Source: Megalobrama amblycephala (Eukaryota > Chordata > Actinopteri > Cypriniformes > Xenocyprididae). Taken from it: 64,000 nucleotides of DNA. The stretch covers positions 17,260,797 to 17,324,796 of the forward strand of contig NC_063058.1 in NCBI RefSeq assembly GCF_018812025.1, read 5' to 3'. The translations under genes were made by a program, and so were the position numbers. The notes beneath the pieces were generated by a model. It was not told where the DNA came from, searched no databases, and was given only the letters and a program-made list of their open reading frames with translations. Positions 10,986 through 25,083 of the stretch are shown here, piece by piece. Within the stretch, counting starts at the first letter, position 1. Each line of letters starts with the position of its first letter.

Positions 10986-12901
10986 TATATGAATGATTTT
11001 TATTTATTTCTCAGATTAAGCCTTATAATACATTTATTTATTCATTACAGCTTCATATAACTCTCTTTCTATTGTGCTACACATTTATGGCTTGATATTT
11101 GAAGCTATACCAACCACACCAATGAGAAACATTATTTCTTTAGTGATCTATGAAGCCTGGTTTAAACTCAATATGGCAACATTTGAACATTTTTCAGTAT
11201 GCTTTCACAAATAAAAGGCCTGTTATTTTGAGCCAGAATTTATTGAATAAAACTTTAGAAAACATTGTCCATTTTCTAAGCTATTTACCACCTTTTGTAG
11301 ATTAAATACATTGTAGTGTATTAAAACATGCTGTAGTGTGTCCTCAGAGGTTGTACGAATGTGATTGGAAAAAGATGATTTTGTAGATACTACAATAAGA
11401 TTTTCAGATGGTTTATGGCTCTATATTGCCTTAAACATTACATTGAATATATCCTGAACATCATTCAAATGCAAACATGAGATCTTAAGAATAAAATGGC
11501 ATCCCTCTTAAAGGGGTGTAACATACTGGTACTTATTTAGACCAAAAATAATGGGGGGAAAAACTGTTATAATGTAAGTTTGAAAGTTGGTTTCACAATC
11601 ACTTTTTGACAGATGAACCATTCTTATTTAACCGTTCAGCTTTTCTGCTGAAGCAATAGAGAGAATTTCACTTTTTATGAGTAATTTTCTTTGATCTTTT
11701 ATTCTAATTTAAGCAAATGGTCTCGAAGGATAAGCTAATATAGAAGTTCTATGCTCACACAAGTTCAAACAATCCAACGCTGTACACATTTGTTCTGGTG
11801 ATGAAAGACAGAAAGAGACAACAGTGCTGTGTTCAAAGGAAATGACATAAGTTGGCAGTACTTACAAAAAGTAACTTAACTGAGCTTATAAATCAAAGGT
11901 TCGAACTCGATGTCATTATAAGAGATGCTAGAAAATATGCTGTGTAGCAGTCGGTAACTTAAAGGAATAATCACCCAACTATTTAAATACTGTCATGATT
12001 TGACAAAGAATGAATCATACTGATCTAGCTCTTAAATTCAATTCACTGACTAAATAATCTAGGTGATGAGTAATAACAACTTATGATTTGGTCTGTTTCT
12101 ACTTTAAAGGTAGCGTGCCTGCTTTTATGATGCTTTTACTTCCTCTAGAAAGTTTGAAAGAAAGTAATGTGAGTCATATTGGAACAAAATATGAGTTTCA
12201 TTATAGAATTACCCTTAAAGAACAAAACGTCCTGCACAATCATTTATCATATTTTACTTCACGTATTTGGTTATGGCATTAAGGAAAATTATTGGCTGCA
12301 ACATTCCATTCCATAATTTGAATCAATACAATTGTGCTTCCCTGAAATTGTTTTTCCGTAACAGATATTATGCACAAAAGTGCTGGGCACAGAGTCAGGA
12401 AAATCTGTCTTTCTCATTGTGTCATTGCTCAATGATGAAGCACCTATACCTCAAATTGATTTAAAACTAAGGTAAGGATCACAACGTCATGCCATAATTT
12501 AATGAAACGTACAAAGCATCATTGTACAGATGATTTCAAGGATTTATGGGTGTTTCTTCAACTATGGGCACTTTCTGAAAATAAAATCTCTTAATACTAG
12601 TTTAATTTGTCCACTAGCAATATCCAACATGTTTTACGGCAAAAATGGTCTTTTTTAATTAATTAAAAGATGTCATTATACCATCACCTCTCCTATTATG
12701 TGTTGTGTTTAATCGCACTCTGTGACTTGGTGAAAATTACATTTTTGTCAATTTGTGTAAAAATTTAATTGAATAGTTCAGCCATGAATCACTATTCACG
12801 TTCTGATTGGTTGTTTCAATGTAACTTCCACGGCCAATCGATTTCATGTATCTAGTACTACTTCCCCTTATAACCACGATGCATCCAAACCAATACACTA
12901 A
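10986..12901. other. Intergenic, nothing recognised
   Basis: AT-rich DNA without a recognised gene, repeat end or tandem array. Short open frames here have no recognisable motifs. Confidence 0.5.
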
Positions 12902-13083
12902 AGCCGGGCACACATTTAACAACTAGCTAAAACATTCTAAGACTGTGCTCAACATACACAATTGTTTCCTGTAATCGCGACTGAACGCAACTGGCTCTGA
13001 CTGGACGCGTTTGAGCGCGATCAGTCATAAGTATCAATTTACATTCAAAATCGGCCTTACAATCGTTAAGTGTGTGCACGGCT
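12902..13083. mobile_element. 182-bp MITE with TAA target duplication
   Basis: The ends AGCCGGGCACACATTTAAC and the complement of GTTAAGTGTGTGCACGGCT are inverted with two mismatches over about 19 bp. They are flanked on both sides by TAA (12899-12901 and 13084-13086). A 3-bp TAA duplication fits PIF/Harbinger-derived MITEs. No coding capacity. Confidence 0.7.
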
Positions 13084-13086
13084 TAA

Positions 13087-14227
13087 ATGCAAATTCTTAT
13101 TCTAACCCTCCACCTCCCCAGCACCACCTGCCTAGACCAGCTATGGTGGATCATGACTGAAATCCTTTTTTTTTTTTCCATTATTTGCCTAATTATTATA
13201 GTTTTTAAAATGTTATCATTAATATTTGATGGTAGATTTTTTTTAGAAAACAAAATAGATACCTTATTTGAAAAGTAACAAAAAAAATAAAGAAAAGTTT
13301 TCAAGACTTGCATCTTATGTAATGCAAAGACAAATGTTGAAATCTGCTAATTGTAATAAAAATCAACTGCCAGGACATAAAAATTGCCATAAAACTGAAG
13401 CTGAAGAAACACCCATAAATGTTTCCTTATTGAGCCATAACATTGTGGCAAGCTTATGAATAATAGACTACATAACAAAATGTTTTTATTTCTAAAACAA
13501 TTTAGGGAGTATTAGTGAGAATCAAAAAGAAAAAGCCAGCATAAATCTCAAACGAACACCATTCCCATTTGCTGTTAAAAATAGAAAAAGAGGTTGGAAA
13601 ACTGCTTCACTTTTGTGCTTTAGTGGCTTCCATTGGGGTTTGTTTATTGTTCCTTGGCCGCATTAGACCAAATTCAATAGATTATGAAGGGAAACATTTA
13701 ATCATTTATGGTGGGAGAAATTGCTTTTATTGCTGCACACAGTTAAATGAAAACAAAGGATACGGCACACAGACACAATTGGGCCTGCTCAAATACGTCT
13801 TACTTAAGAGGCCAGATATATAATTATACATTCATAAGACATCCAAACAAGAAAGAAGAACTATCAAGGCGATTAGTAAAGAATTGAATGATGTATAAAC
13901 CTTTTTTTCCCCTACTCAAATATGAATATAAGCCAAAAGTCTGCAAACAGTGTGTTTTGCCCGAACCTCCCTAGTCCTTTTAAGGCAGGTGGAGTTATCT
14001 GAAGCGAATGAGTAATGATAGTTGGCTCCCATCACAAACCTACTGCAGACGTGTTTGTTTAGCAGGAGTCACCCTGTAGAAGTGAGTGCAGTGTAGCAAA
14101 TCACATATGAGATTTTAACTTATCTATAAAAAGCACCATAGTCTAAAACTCAGCATGAGACGGCAACAGAATTTGTAACGGCCACTTTTCTTTTTTATTC
14201 AGATATGGGATGTTTAGAGAAGCTTAA
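13087..14227. other. Intergenic, repeat-poor
   Basis: No gene recognised. The stretch from about 13290 to 13830 lacks obvious repeats and is a possible conserved non-coding segment, but sequence alone cannot show this. Confidence 0.4.
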
Positions 14228-14690
14228 AGGATTAGTTCAGTTTCAAATGAAAATTACCCCAAGCTTGACTCACCCTCAAGCCAGGTGTATATGACTTTCT
14301 TCTTTCTGATGAACACAATCAGAGATATTTTAATAAATATCCTGACACACCTGAGCTTTATAATGCTTTATAACCAACGATTATGATCTGAAGAAAGTGC
14401 TTCCATCCACACCTATCCATCATAAACATACTTCACACGGCTCCAGGGGGTTAATAAAGGCCTTCTGAAGTGAAGCGATGCAAAATATCCATATTTAACA
14501 AGTAATGAAGTAAAATATCTAGCGTACGCCAGACCGAACTTAGGAAGAGAGCACAACGCCTCTCGCAGTTCAAAAAGCTTACGCTACGTCCTACGCCTTC
14601 CCTATTAAACTTACGGGAAAAGCTTAACTGACGCCACGCCAGTTTACACTACCTTCGTAACTTGAATAGGGAAGGCGGTATTAATTGTTA
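14228..14690. mobile_element. TTAA-type element, left end and decayed right part
   Basis: It starts AGGATTAGTTCAGTTTCAAA after TTAA (14224-14227). It continues with CACGGCTCCAGGGGGTTAATA then AAGGCCTTCTGAAG, shared with the element at 54308-55131. Internal inverted words (CCTTCCCTATT and AATAGGGAAGG, 14598-14670) suggest a foldback. A clean right terminus was not found. Confidence 0.55.
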
Positions 14691-17600
14691 GATATAGTTT
14701 ATGAAGGTCAAAATCTCTGAGGTGGAACAGGCCAAATTCACCAATTCATGTGTTTACTGTAAAGCTAGCTACTTTTCATGCTAGGCTAATTTTAAATTCG
14801 ATTAAAAAAACAGACACCAATGTTTTCCTTATTTGTGGAAAGTGACTGTTGTCTGCTGGTGGCCAGGAAACAGACATTTCTCACTTAAAAATAAAAGGCC
14901 AAGTGTCAATTTGGCATTTATTAGCTGTGAAGCGCAAGATATATTTTGTTTCGTTCAACCAAATTAATATCCACTCAAACACCATGGAATTTGCATACAT
15001 ATTGGATGAGCCTGCAAAACTGTCCAATTATGACAAAGTATTTTTTAGCATCGTTATTTGGTCGATTTATGCACAAAAGCTTAATCAGGATACTGTCTCC
15101 TGTTGCCATGGAACATTTTTGGCAAACGAGGACCGTTGGCATTCTTGAAAAAGATTCAGTGACATATTATCATATAACATTCCGACGCTGAGCCAACCCA
15201 ATACTGATGCAAATTAATAGCATAATAAATTTGAATTAATTATTTTTTGTCTTTAGGGACAAGACGGTGCCTCTGGGAATCTGCCCAGTGCCCACAATCC
15301 ACATTTAATTAAAAGTCTATTCTCCATCTGATATCCAATACACATTTAACCATGTCGGTTTGGTTTGCAGGTTTGATTGGTCTTCTATCCAGTTTGTTTC
15401 TGCATGATTCCATGCTTCGAGATGGATTATTCTGCTGTTTCTTCAGGTTCCGGTAGTTTGTTTTTGTCTCTTACAGAATTTAGATTAAAATGATGAAGTA
15501 TGTGTGCATGTTTTAGTTTTGCTTTTTGAGTATAACAATGTTAAAACGCTAAAACACTGACATGCTCAAAGCTCATTTAAAAATTTGTTTCAGAAAGGGT
15601 ATATTTCATGTTGACTTTTTAAAAATTTAGTTGATTCATCAAATTTGGAAAAGCAATTTAAGAACAAAATGTCTCTCTAAATAAAAACAGTACTAAATAA
15701 AAAAAATTAAAAAAAATTATTTTCCATAGGGCGCTGCTAAGTAGGTCTACTGCAAATCAAGGGAACTTGGCGTTAAAATTCATCAAATTTACTAATGGAG
15801 GTGATGTGCTCTTCAAAGTATGTGCGCTTTCTGCTGTCAGTGGATTTTCCTTGCACTTATCTTCTCAACACAATTTGTGCCATTTGTACGTGCCATACAT
15901 CGCTTGCATTACTGCCTTGACGCTTCATTTCTCTGAAGAATCTTTCCATCTCACCCTGAACTGCCATTAGATGGCAGACCATTTAGAAAAATGATGTATG
16001 AGCCAAAATATTATGCAAACTGACTCTGACAGTACATATCACACGAAGTGCAACGTGTATATTAGATAAGCGTCCTTGTGTACTAATATATATAATACAC
16101 ACACACACACACACATACACATACATATAGTAAACAATTTATATCTTGCTTTTTTTTCAAAGGGTGAAAATTGAGTAAAGATCTGGCAACCCGATCTGGC
16201 CGGTACTCCATGTTTCTGTTGTGGTGTCAGTATCCACTCTGATGTCTGATGAAATAAACACTTAAGCTTTTACTCTTGCATGTTAGAAGTATGTCTTGCA
16301 TCAAGGCCGCACCAAAGTGTACTTCACGAGCTGCTGAGTGATCATTCATTTCCTTTTCCCTTGTTGTTTGCAGTTGGACCCAAGCCACACTTTTGAGTTA
16401 AGTGTCATCCTTTCGCCTGTGTTCTACTGACCCTCGAGTCCTCTAGAGTCTAGACTATGACAGGAAAAGGTCTCAGTAGAACTACTGTGTGCATAGGAGT
16501 TGAAACCCCGTGTTTTTTTGAAAGCTATTTATTTTGTAACCATTCAAGATGTTATATCCAAGCAAACATGAGTGGTTTGACCTTGGAACCATAATTCTGC
16601 ATTACTATTCTCCAGCAGTATCAAATGTTCATTTAAATGGCCTTTTTTCCCATTGAGCTGTTAAAATGTACATTTTCCAACCTGATCTCAAGGCAATAGG
16701 TTGCTTGCAATCACGTGGTTCTGGTGACGCGCGAAATACCCGGTGGAGGGCAAGCAATGAAAATTAGAATGTAAGAGATGGAGAAAAGTCCTTTCTGTGC
16801 TGGTTTAGAAAGGTATAAACAGAAAATCAAAATATATGTTGGACGTGATCTTTATGTTATGAAGATGAGTGACTTTTCCACTAAATTGAAAGACTTTCCT
16901 GCATCGAGGAGGTAGATATAGAGAATGTGAAGCTGCGCGTTCAGTTAGTCTGGGTTTGTTTATATCGCGCTGCCTTTCTGCTAGTGAAGTTAGGGGAGTA
17001 TTTTGATTTTCTGTCGCGATTGTGAAAAATGTCGCCATTGTAGGTCATGCTGAATCGAGAATTGCAACAGGAGCTCACATCATCGTTCAAAGAAAAAACT
17101 GGACGCTGTAATACAATTGTTGCGTTATACGTGTGAAAACACAGTAAGGGAAGCAGGTTGAGGAGGTGACGGGGAGACGCCGTATATCAAATCTAATAAT
17201 GTCACTGATAAAATAATCACATATAGCTGAGTGTTTTTGAAAGTGTTGTCTTTGATGTTGAATCAACTTCTGTCAGCTTGTTAAACATTTATTTATTTGG
17301 GCATTTTCTACCATATGATGGCTGAAGCAGCAGCGCGTGACACTGTTCGCATGGTAACCAGATCAACATTGTGAACGGAATACTACAAAACTGAAGTGAA
17401 AACACCAAATTATCATTCAATGGGATAAAATAGCTTCTCTTCCCTGCAAACGATACCATGAAGAATGTAGATATTTAACCAAGTCAAAAGCAAATAAGGT
17501 AAATGGGTATCAATATTCATTTCAGTGTCAGCAGACGCAAAACTCGACAACTTTTAAAATTAAAAAACGATATAAGTTATAAAAACCGGTATAAGTTATG

Positions 17601-17925
17601 TAAACGATATAAACACCTTCTGGGTTCTCGATTTTATCGATTTGAGCAACCATAAACGACGCAAAACATACGAATTTTGAGTTTTTGATAGGATTCCTAT
17701 ATAGAAAAATCACTCCCTGCCCTCCAGACTCATTCGTGTGCTGCTGTGACGTCATGTGCAAACAACCTATTGGTACGTATTTTACGAGGTTGCTAATTCG
17801 TACGAATTTGTACAAATGCACTCGTAGGAATTCATATTTTTTTGCTAAACTGTATGTAATTTACGAGTTGCCAAATTCGTATGAATTCGTGTGAATGGAC
17901 TACCCCTAACCCCGGCCCTAAACCT
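14691..17925. other. Intergenic, mostly unique
   Basis: No gene recognised. It contains a CA repeat (16096-16116) and, at 17740-17900, a fragment with CGTACGAATTTGTAC-like words also seen in the repeat at 49051-49849. The stretch 14830-15480 is free of recognisable repeats. Confidence 0.4.
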
Positions 17926-17927
17926 AG

Positions 17928-19355
17928 GGTTGTTCCGATTCCGATACTAGTATCGGAAAGACCACTGATACCAGAAAAAATTCTAGCATCGTTATCGGCG
18001 AGTAATTAAACTCATGTACCAATCCGATACCATTTTCTTAAACAATATCTAGTTGTGCCCGCTAACTTTGCTTAACGCAGCAAATCGGAAATCAATTCTT
18101 CTCAGAATGCAAACACAGGAAGTTGTGCTGTGTTGCCATAAGCAACCACTGTTTAGAGCAGCGAAGAAGTGAAAAACAGGGTTATTTATTAGAAATAAAA
18201 CTAAATAAGATGCTACACAAATTAATTTAAAGTGAATCTGAAGCATACCTTTCTCATTCGGCACTGTTTCCATTTTCGAGAGGAATGCTAAACTATTAGG
18301 CTGTTTATTATGTAAGCTTTGTACTTCACTCGCATTATCGACATCATTCTTCACATAACAGCACAGTCAGGCGGTGGTCACAGGATGGCAGATTGTATTA
18401 CAGAATTGAATTGAGCAGTGTAAAGTTTTATATGTTTGGTTGATTGTATTTTATTTTAATATTTAACAGCTGCGATATCAAGTAAGCAATACAAGAATTT
18501 GTGCCAGACATAATTCATACATTTACAAAAGACATTTAAATAACGAAAACAAGCAGAATGTCTGTTTCCTTTCCTAGATCGTTGGAGTGCGCCACAATGA
18601 ACCACTTTCGATTTGTTAATATGTAGACCTAATTATATGGTGAAATATTTCGCGTAGCCTATAGGCCTAAATATTCCCTTTTATTGTATATGTGTTATGT
18701 AAGCCTATAGTTTTATTCTGTTTTCTCTGTTTACCGAACCGCTGCATGTGCATGATATGGCGTTGTGTGAACTCATGTTCTACATATCCTGTAATTTTCG
18801 CTGGTTTCAAAATGGACAACAAGCTGTATATTAGCCTACTTGACATTCATTTTCACTTAAATTTAGGCCTTAATGGTGACATATATCATCGGAAAAACTA
18901 ATGCCAGGGCATTGCCATTGTAACTTACCTAACCTATGATGACACGACAGCTGAGCCTGAGTGCGTCAGCGCGGGCATCTCACTTTAGAGTGTGAGCGCG
19001 GGCATTTCACTCACGTTGGATGCGTCAGCGTTACATTTGCATAGGCTGTACTATTTGAATTCGTGATTGGTTGACTGCCACAGTAAAATATTAAATAGAA
19101 CGAAAAAATAACGTTATTAACCGGCTAATGGCCATTTCAAACGAGCGTTTCTGTTCAAAACGATTAAATCTGATTCAGTTTCCATTTCTGGTTACGTTCC
19201 GGTCAAAATTTCGTTCGTTTACGGTTTTCGTTTTCGTTTCTTGAACCGGTTCAGAGCCCTGCACCCTGGTATCGGGTCAGTACTCGGTATCGGCCGACAC
19301 CCTGAGCTCAGGTATCGGAATCGGTATCGGGAATGGAAAAGGGGTATCGAAAATC
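17928..19355. repeat. Composite of hAT-like dispersed repeats
   Basis: GGTTGTTCCGATTCCGATAC near 17931 and GGTATCGGAATCGGTATCGG near 19313 are partly inverted. Between them lies another terminus, AACCGGTTCAGAGCCCTG, ending at 19261, typical of a CAGGGCTCTGAACCGG hAT-like family. Several old elements are fused; boundaries are uncertain. Confidence 0.4.
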
Positions 19356-19407
19356 TCTAAAACCTACCCATCATGAGGTCATACGAATATAGTTTACAGT
19401 ATTATTC

Positions 19408-19900
19408 CAGTGTTGGGGAAAGTTACTTTTAAATGTAATGCATTACAATATTGCCTCACTCCCTAAAAAAAAGTAACTAAGTAACTCCTTAAAAAAAGTA
19501 ACATAATTAGTATGGTTGAATTAGAACACTGAAGGTCAGCAGAAAAGACTTAATCTTAATAAAGTAAGATTAAATACATAAAGTATATTTGCCTAATTTA
19601 ACATAGTTAATAATTACAGGTTTGTATAGAATTCTGAGATTGCATTTCATTGTTTTTATTCATTTTGAGGAATAATGAATGTTTTCGTAAATGCATGTTC
19701 ACATTTAGTCTAGAATTACAATAAGCATCATGTTCACGCAGTGCAAACAACACCTCTGAACGTACCCTATTTCTCTCAACATGAGGACAAGAGAGCTGTC
19801 AGTCAATAAATGTGAAAAAGTAACTTAGATATTTTGTTGTAAATTGAAATTGAAAATAATAATTTAAATAAGTTACTTGTGATGCATTACCCTCAACACT
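19408..19900. mobile_element. Non-autonomous hAT-like element (CAGTGTTGGG type)
   Basis: The left end CAGTGTTGGGGAAAGTTACT and the right end AGTTACTTGTGATGCATTAC then CCTCAACACT are inverted copies. Interiors contain repeated AAGTAACT words. Flanking 8-mers TATTATTC and TATTTTTA are similar but not identical, compatible with a decayed 8-bp hAT duplication. No transposase. Confidence 0.6.
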
Positions 19901-21170
19901 TATTTTTACGAAGCAAAAGTATCACTAATAGTCAGTAAATCTTAATATATCTGGTAAAAGTTCAAAAAGCAAGAGTTTTTCGGTTCTTGCCTTATCTGCA
20001 CAGGCTTATGCAGTTATTTAGAATTAATACAATTTAATTTGAGTCATATTTCCTCTCCAGAGCACATTTAAATTCAAGAGATACGATTTGCTGTTCCAGT
20101 CATAATGGACTTTGATTGTATTCTGCTGCTTGGAGTCACAAACACAGACTGAAACGAACGAGGGCAGCACGTCTAGTTTCATTCAGAATATTAAATCTTT
20201 CTGAACACAATACCAAAAGCAGTGTCTGCAGACCCCGTCTTTTTTTGTAACGTGACATACAAAGTGGCTGTTTTAGCAGAAGGAAATGGCCTAAGCCCTC
20301 TCTTTTCAGATAAGAGAGGTAATTACAGTGGTTTGGACAAGGCCGGCACTGTCGGGCGAATTCAGAGCACAAAACGGGCAGATTAGAATATGCACAAAAG
20401 CACCACTGGGATTTCAGATTACAGGTGGTCTTGGACATAACCACGTTATTTGATGATGCATTGTTTCATGAAGTATTCTGACAGTGGAAAGAGCAAGCTT
20501 GCATCCCATTCTTTTCTTCTGACATGTCCAAGATCTTTTATCATCAATTTTGGGTGGACTTTGGGTTTCAAAACCCCTGTTTTGGTTCTTTTAAATGCTT
20601 GGTAGCTGCTGCATCCTTTCTTAAAACCAGCTTTCTGGAGGCAACAAGGTTTATTAGCTTTTAAAGCACTAGTATGATGGTTAAATTACATCCAGAGCTC
20701 ATTATTCTGACACATGCTGCATCAAGAGGGAATTTCTGAAGCCGTTTCCTCAGTGATAGCATGAGTACATTAAGCCCCAATAAAAACAGGAAGGCGAAAT
20801 CTAGCGCTGTTCGCTATGACATCATTTGGACTCGAGTTGCTCTGTACATCAGAAATCAACAAAAGAGGCTTGAATTTACAGCCCATTTTAAAACAATTAA
20901 ACTGGATTTATGGGGCCTTCAAATTGCTTGCAGCTTTTTAAAGATGTTTTAGCAGCGCCATAAAAAGCACTCTCGCAAATAACAAAAAAATAACTTTGGC
21001 AGGGAAATGCGGTATTAAACCTTTTATTGGCTTGTTACGGTAGTTTCCTCGCACCCTTTTGTTGTTTCATATTAAAAGAATAGTTTGCTCTCATGTCGTT
21101 CCAAAGCCGTTTGACTTTATTTCTTCCGTGGAATATTCTGGCCACTCTATGGCATGTAATGAAAGTGAAT
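19901..21170. other. Intergenic, repeat-poor
   Basis: No gene recognised; 20030-20960 lacks obvious repeat structure. At 21065-21165 there is a fragment related to the TTAGTTCACCC-type repeats (TCATGTCGTTCCAAA). Confidence 0.4.
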
Positions 21171-21175
21171 GAATC

Positions 21176-21320
21176 AAGTCAAGTCAAATTTATTTATATA
21201 GCGCTTTAATACAATACAGATTGCTTCAGAGCAGCACAGTAATAAACAAGAAAATAACAGTATATGCTGCAAAGTTCTTCAATTATGAAACAAATACAAT
21301 TTCAGCTGTAAAGCAGCTCT
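21176..21320. repeat. Dispersed fish repeat (AAATTTATTTATATAGCGC type)
   Basis: The segment CAAGTCAAGTCAAATTTATT then TATATAGCGCTTTAATACAA matches a repeat very common in teleost genomes (recognised from memory). It has no coding capacity and its class is not certain. Confidence 0.5.
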
Positions 21321-21533
21321 AAAAGACAATAGTGTCATCATTCAACTCACTTTAAATCAATGTTGATTCAATTCAATCACCATAAAAGTGATTCATACAT
21401 TATGACTCACCCACTATACCACAAGTCTTCTGAAAACAATAGTGAGGAAAACATTGAAATTTGATTTATTACTAAGTTCATGAGAAAAGTAGCCATGTTT
21501 GATTCATGAACCATTTTTAGTCAGAGCTTTTAA

Positions 21534-22021
21534 AGGTGCAATGTGTAAAAGTTGGCAGGATCTATTGACAGGAATGTAATATAATATACATAACTATGTT
21601 TTCAGTGGTACATAAAGACCTTACATAATGAACCGTTATGTTTTTATTACCTTAGAATGAGCCATTTCTATCTCATACACCACGGGTCCCCCTCCATGTC
21701 ATGTCGTCATTTTGCGGCGGCATGTTTCTACAGCAGCCCTAAATGGACAAACTGCTCTACAGATTGTGTTTAGTCATTATGTTGTTGTTCTTCTAAATTG
21801 TTCGTGTTTTTAGAGGCAGCTTGCATCGTCACTATGTTGAATACGCATGAAGTAGTAGTAGTAGTAGTCTGGTTTATTTGAAGCAGAGAAACCTCATTGC
21901 TTAACTGGTAATGTACTCTCTGCTGTCTCAGACGACGATAGCTTTGCATCGTCAAAGGCGGCCACCGTAGCTTCTCCGCATCTTCACCGCTAGAATCCGC
22001 TAAAATTTACACATTGCACCT
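21534..22021. mobile_element. 488-bp TTAA-flanked MITE
   Basis: The inverted ends AGGTGCAATGTGTAAA and TTTACACATTGCACCT are perfect over 16 bp. TTAA lies immediately outside both ends (21530-21533 and 22022-22025). The TTAA target duplication fits piggyBac or Kolobok type transposition. A short AGT trinucleotide run occurs inside at about 21850. Confidence 0.8.
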
Positions 22022-22025
22022 TTAA

Positions 22026-23214
22026 ATGAATTGGTGATTCAGTTCATAGAAGACAAGATCAAAGATCCAGTTGCAGTGGCTAACAGCTCATTAAAGGGGA
22101 AGTTTTGCAGTGAATAAGTTAAATTTTCTCACACAAAGCTATTGAATGACTTGGAATATAATAAATAGATCACATTTTAATGATCCTTTTATGCTGCTTT
22201 TTTGTCTTTCAAGATCTTGACACTTCACTTGAATTAAGGAAAAAAATTTTGGGGGGTGATCAATCCTTTAACATTCTTTTTGGGTCAGAATTACTTCAGA
22301 ACTGTTTGTTTGGATGGAAACTTTGCTTGGAGTTAAAAGCTGCTTATAGTTTAAAAACTACATTAATTTCTCATGACATTTTTCATGAGTGCAGACAGTG
22401 TACTGAAATGACTTTTCAGACAAACTTTGATTAGAAATTTATTTTAAAGACCGTTTAGAGAAGGGTCCATCCATTCATGATAAATCAAAAGAATGACTCT
22501 CTTTCTAAAATAGATGAATTTATCATTGTCAAAGCACATTAGTTTTGTCATGCTTTGACCTCGGTACATGTTGTTGACAGTCTGAAATGATGATTTGGAT
22601 GAGAAACAGCAGACATTGACCCTATCTGTCACTGCACATTTATGCCATGCATGGTTGCATGCTTGTACTGCAGTTTTACAAGGCCATCTGATGCACTGGA
22701 AGAGGAAATTATGTTTCTATTTTTTTGGAACTCGAGTCTAATGTTGTTTGTCAGGGCAAATACCACCATCTGTGACACAAATTGCACTAACCTTTTCCCA
22801 AATGCTATTCTCATACATTCATGATTCACAGTTAACAAAATCTATGAATATCATGGTATATCTTGCAAAATAACTGCAGGAAAGTTTTCGACCAATAAAA
22901 AGTAGCATGCGTGGATACTTTTGTGCAGAAACACTGAACCAAGGTAACTACCTTCCTTTTACATAGTTCACATTTTTGACCAGACAAATGGGCATAAAAT
23001 ATCTCAGAATTTTTTTTCCTCTACTGTAAAAATGATTTTTCAAAGTTGTAAATAAAACAAAGATTATTGGAATACTTTTTACAAGAACATTTCACATTTA
23101 ATTAGGTGTGTTACCCTGGACAGTTACTCAGAATTTCAGAGTAAAAATTGTTTTAGAAAGTAACAATAATTGGTGTTGTGTTTTTCAAAGAGATTACAAG
23201 ACATTCTGCAAAAA

Positions 23215-23250
<36 letters not shown>

Positions 23251-23386
23251 TTTATACCATATTTTTAACAAATACTACATTTGTTGTACCTTAAATTGAA
23301 TTTTTAAGAGTTTTTATGTAAGAATGTAGTTGTTTAGACCTGAAATATGTGACTAATATTTAATCATAGCACTTGTTTTGCAATTT
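22026..23386. other. Intergenic, nothing recognised
   Basis: No gene. It includes a GT/TA microsatellite at 23215-23252. Confidence 0.5.
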
Positions 23387-24036
23387 GTTTAGACGTTTTC
23401 GGAGATGCGAGCTCCAGGCCATCAGTGGCGGTTCAGTGCTCGTGTACCTGCCGAGAACAGCTTCATCTCGGCCAGTGCTTTGGGGATTTGCCGCTGGCTT
23501 TTATAGTGGTTAAACATGAGATATAATTCATTTTGGGTAGATACAATCTTTGGTCTCATTAATCTATTGTTCCTGAGCAAATCGAATTGGGCTATGTTAA
23601 ATGTAATAATTTAATATTAAGGCTATATTTAACTTACATCCTGTAGAGCTCTGCTTTTGTAGCCTACGTTTGACTGAATTGTACAATTAGGTTTATTTCC
23701 TATTGTATAATGGCTATTGTTGTTCAATAAATATTATTTTATATAAATAATATGTTGTATTTGGTATTGAGAAAGGGTCCATTAGTGCAAGATATTTGAA
23801 TCTGTGGCAGAAGGAAGTAGTTCTGCACAAAAGAGGGTTTTAAAGGCACTACATTGTTATTTCTTGTTTATTTACACACTCATGCAGTTGAACTGTTGTA
23901 TAAATGGAATATCACACTCGTAGCCATGTGATATGGCAGTATGTCAGCATGCTGTGATTACCTACGGCCAAATCACAGCCATGCTAATTTATATCATATC
24001 GCACGACTACTCTCATGTGATATTGCTCATATATAT
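23387..24036 (+). repeat. Dispersed repeat, copy 1
   Basis: This segment (start GTTTAGACGTTTTCGGAGAT, later GATTTGCCGCTGGCTTTTAT, end GATATTGCTCATAT) is closely similar to 29085-29560. Both copies share AAATCACAGCC(A/G)TGCT near their ends and are in the same orientation. No coding capacity or clear terminal repeats are seen; the class is unknown. Confidence 0.75.
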
Positions 24037-24047
24037 ATATATATATT

Positions 24048-25083
24048 AGGGCTGTCAAAATAACGCGTTAATTTCGATTAATTAATCTGAGAAAAAAATA
24101 ATGCGTTAAAAAAAATAACGCAGATTAATCCATTCCGTATTTACCTTTGAACCTGGAGTCGTTCTCGTGCACGCAAGCTCTTTCAAAGTAAGCACCGTCT
24201 TGCACTCTCTCTACCTTACACATAATAATCTAAATCAACTGACACAATGCTAAAAGTTCGTAAGACCGAATCCATGTTTCACGAGGCGCATTCGGAGAAT
24301 GTTTTTCCTGAATAACCGCTGGGTGTGAATAGTGCTCAAAAGAACGTCACCTCATCTTCTCTGACAGGCGCCCTGCACGTGCAGCTGACATAAACCACAC
24401 TTTCAGTTAACAAAAAGAAAATTCAGTGGTGAAGTGTTTTCTGTGTTGACAAATCTTTTGCGATGTCCTAATAACAGTCGCGATTCGCACGCAACGCGTC
24501 AACGTCCGCTAATGTCCGATTCGCGACCTAATGACTCGTTTGAACAGATTCATTTTAATGAATCATGACAACAACTGATCTGTCCACATGGTCTATAATG
24601 AATCATTTACTCGAACAACTCTGAAATTTAGCAAGAGTGGTTACTAAAATTAGCCTTAATAATCCACAATATTTTCAGGTTATTTAAATGACAATGTGTA
24701 GTAAATTAGGCCTACCTATAAAATCAGTTAGTTTAGACTGGAGTGAGGTGAAACCAGAACAAAGCAAGAGTTGTTAGCTAGGTGCATTCAATTGTATATG
24801 GTAGAAAAGTATATTATTAGTTAATATAACTTCTAAATGCTACTTATTGTCATTATTGGGCTCGCAGATCACGTGGGTAGGGCACTTTTTACTGTTTGTG
24901 TGGATGACCATGTCTGTCACCACCGAAGACCATTTTTGACCCTGCAAAAACCCTGCATTGATTCATTTGAATTGAAATATTTAATACTTTCACAGCAAAA
25001 ATTATGTATGCAATTAATTTAGATTAATTAATCACAGAGTATGTAATTTATTAGATTAAAATTTTTAATCGATTGACAGCCCT
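24048..25083. mobile_element. Non-autonomous hAT-like element inside an AT run
   Basis: The ends AGGGCTGTCAA and TTGACAGCCCT are inverted, and both are followed inward by TTAAT(C/T)-rich DNA (AATTTCGATTAATTAATCTG; TTTTTAATCGATTGACAGCC). It sits within an AT microsatellite, so the 8-bp duplication cannot be defined. No transposase frame is seen. Confidence 0.7.
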
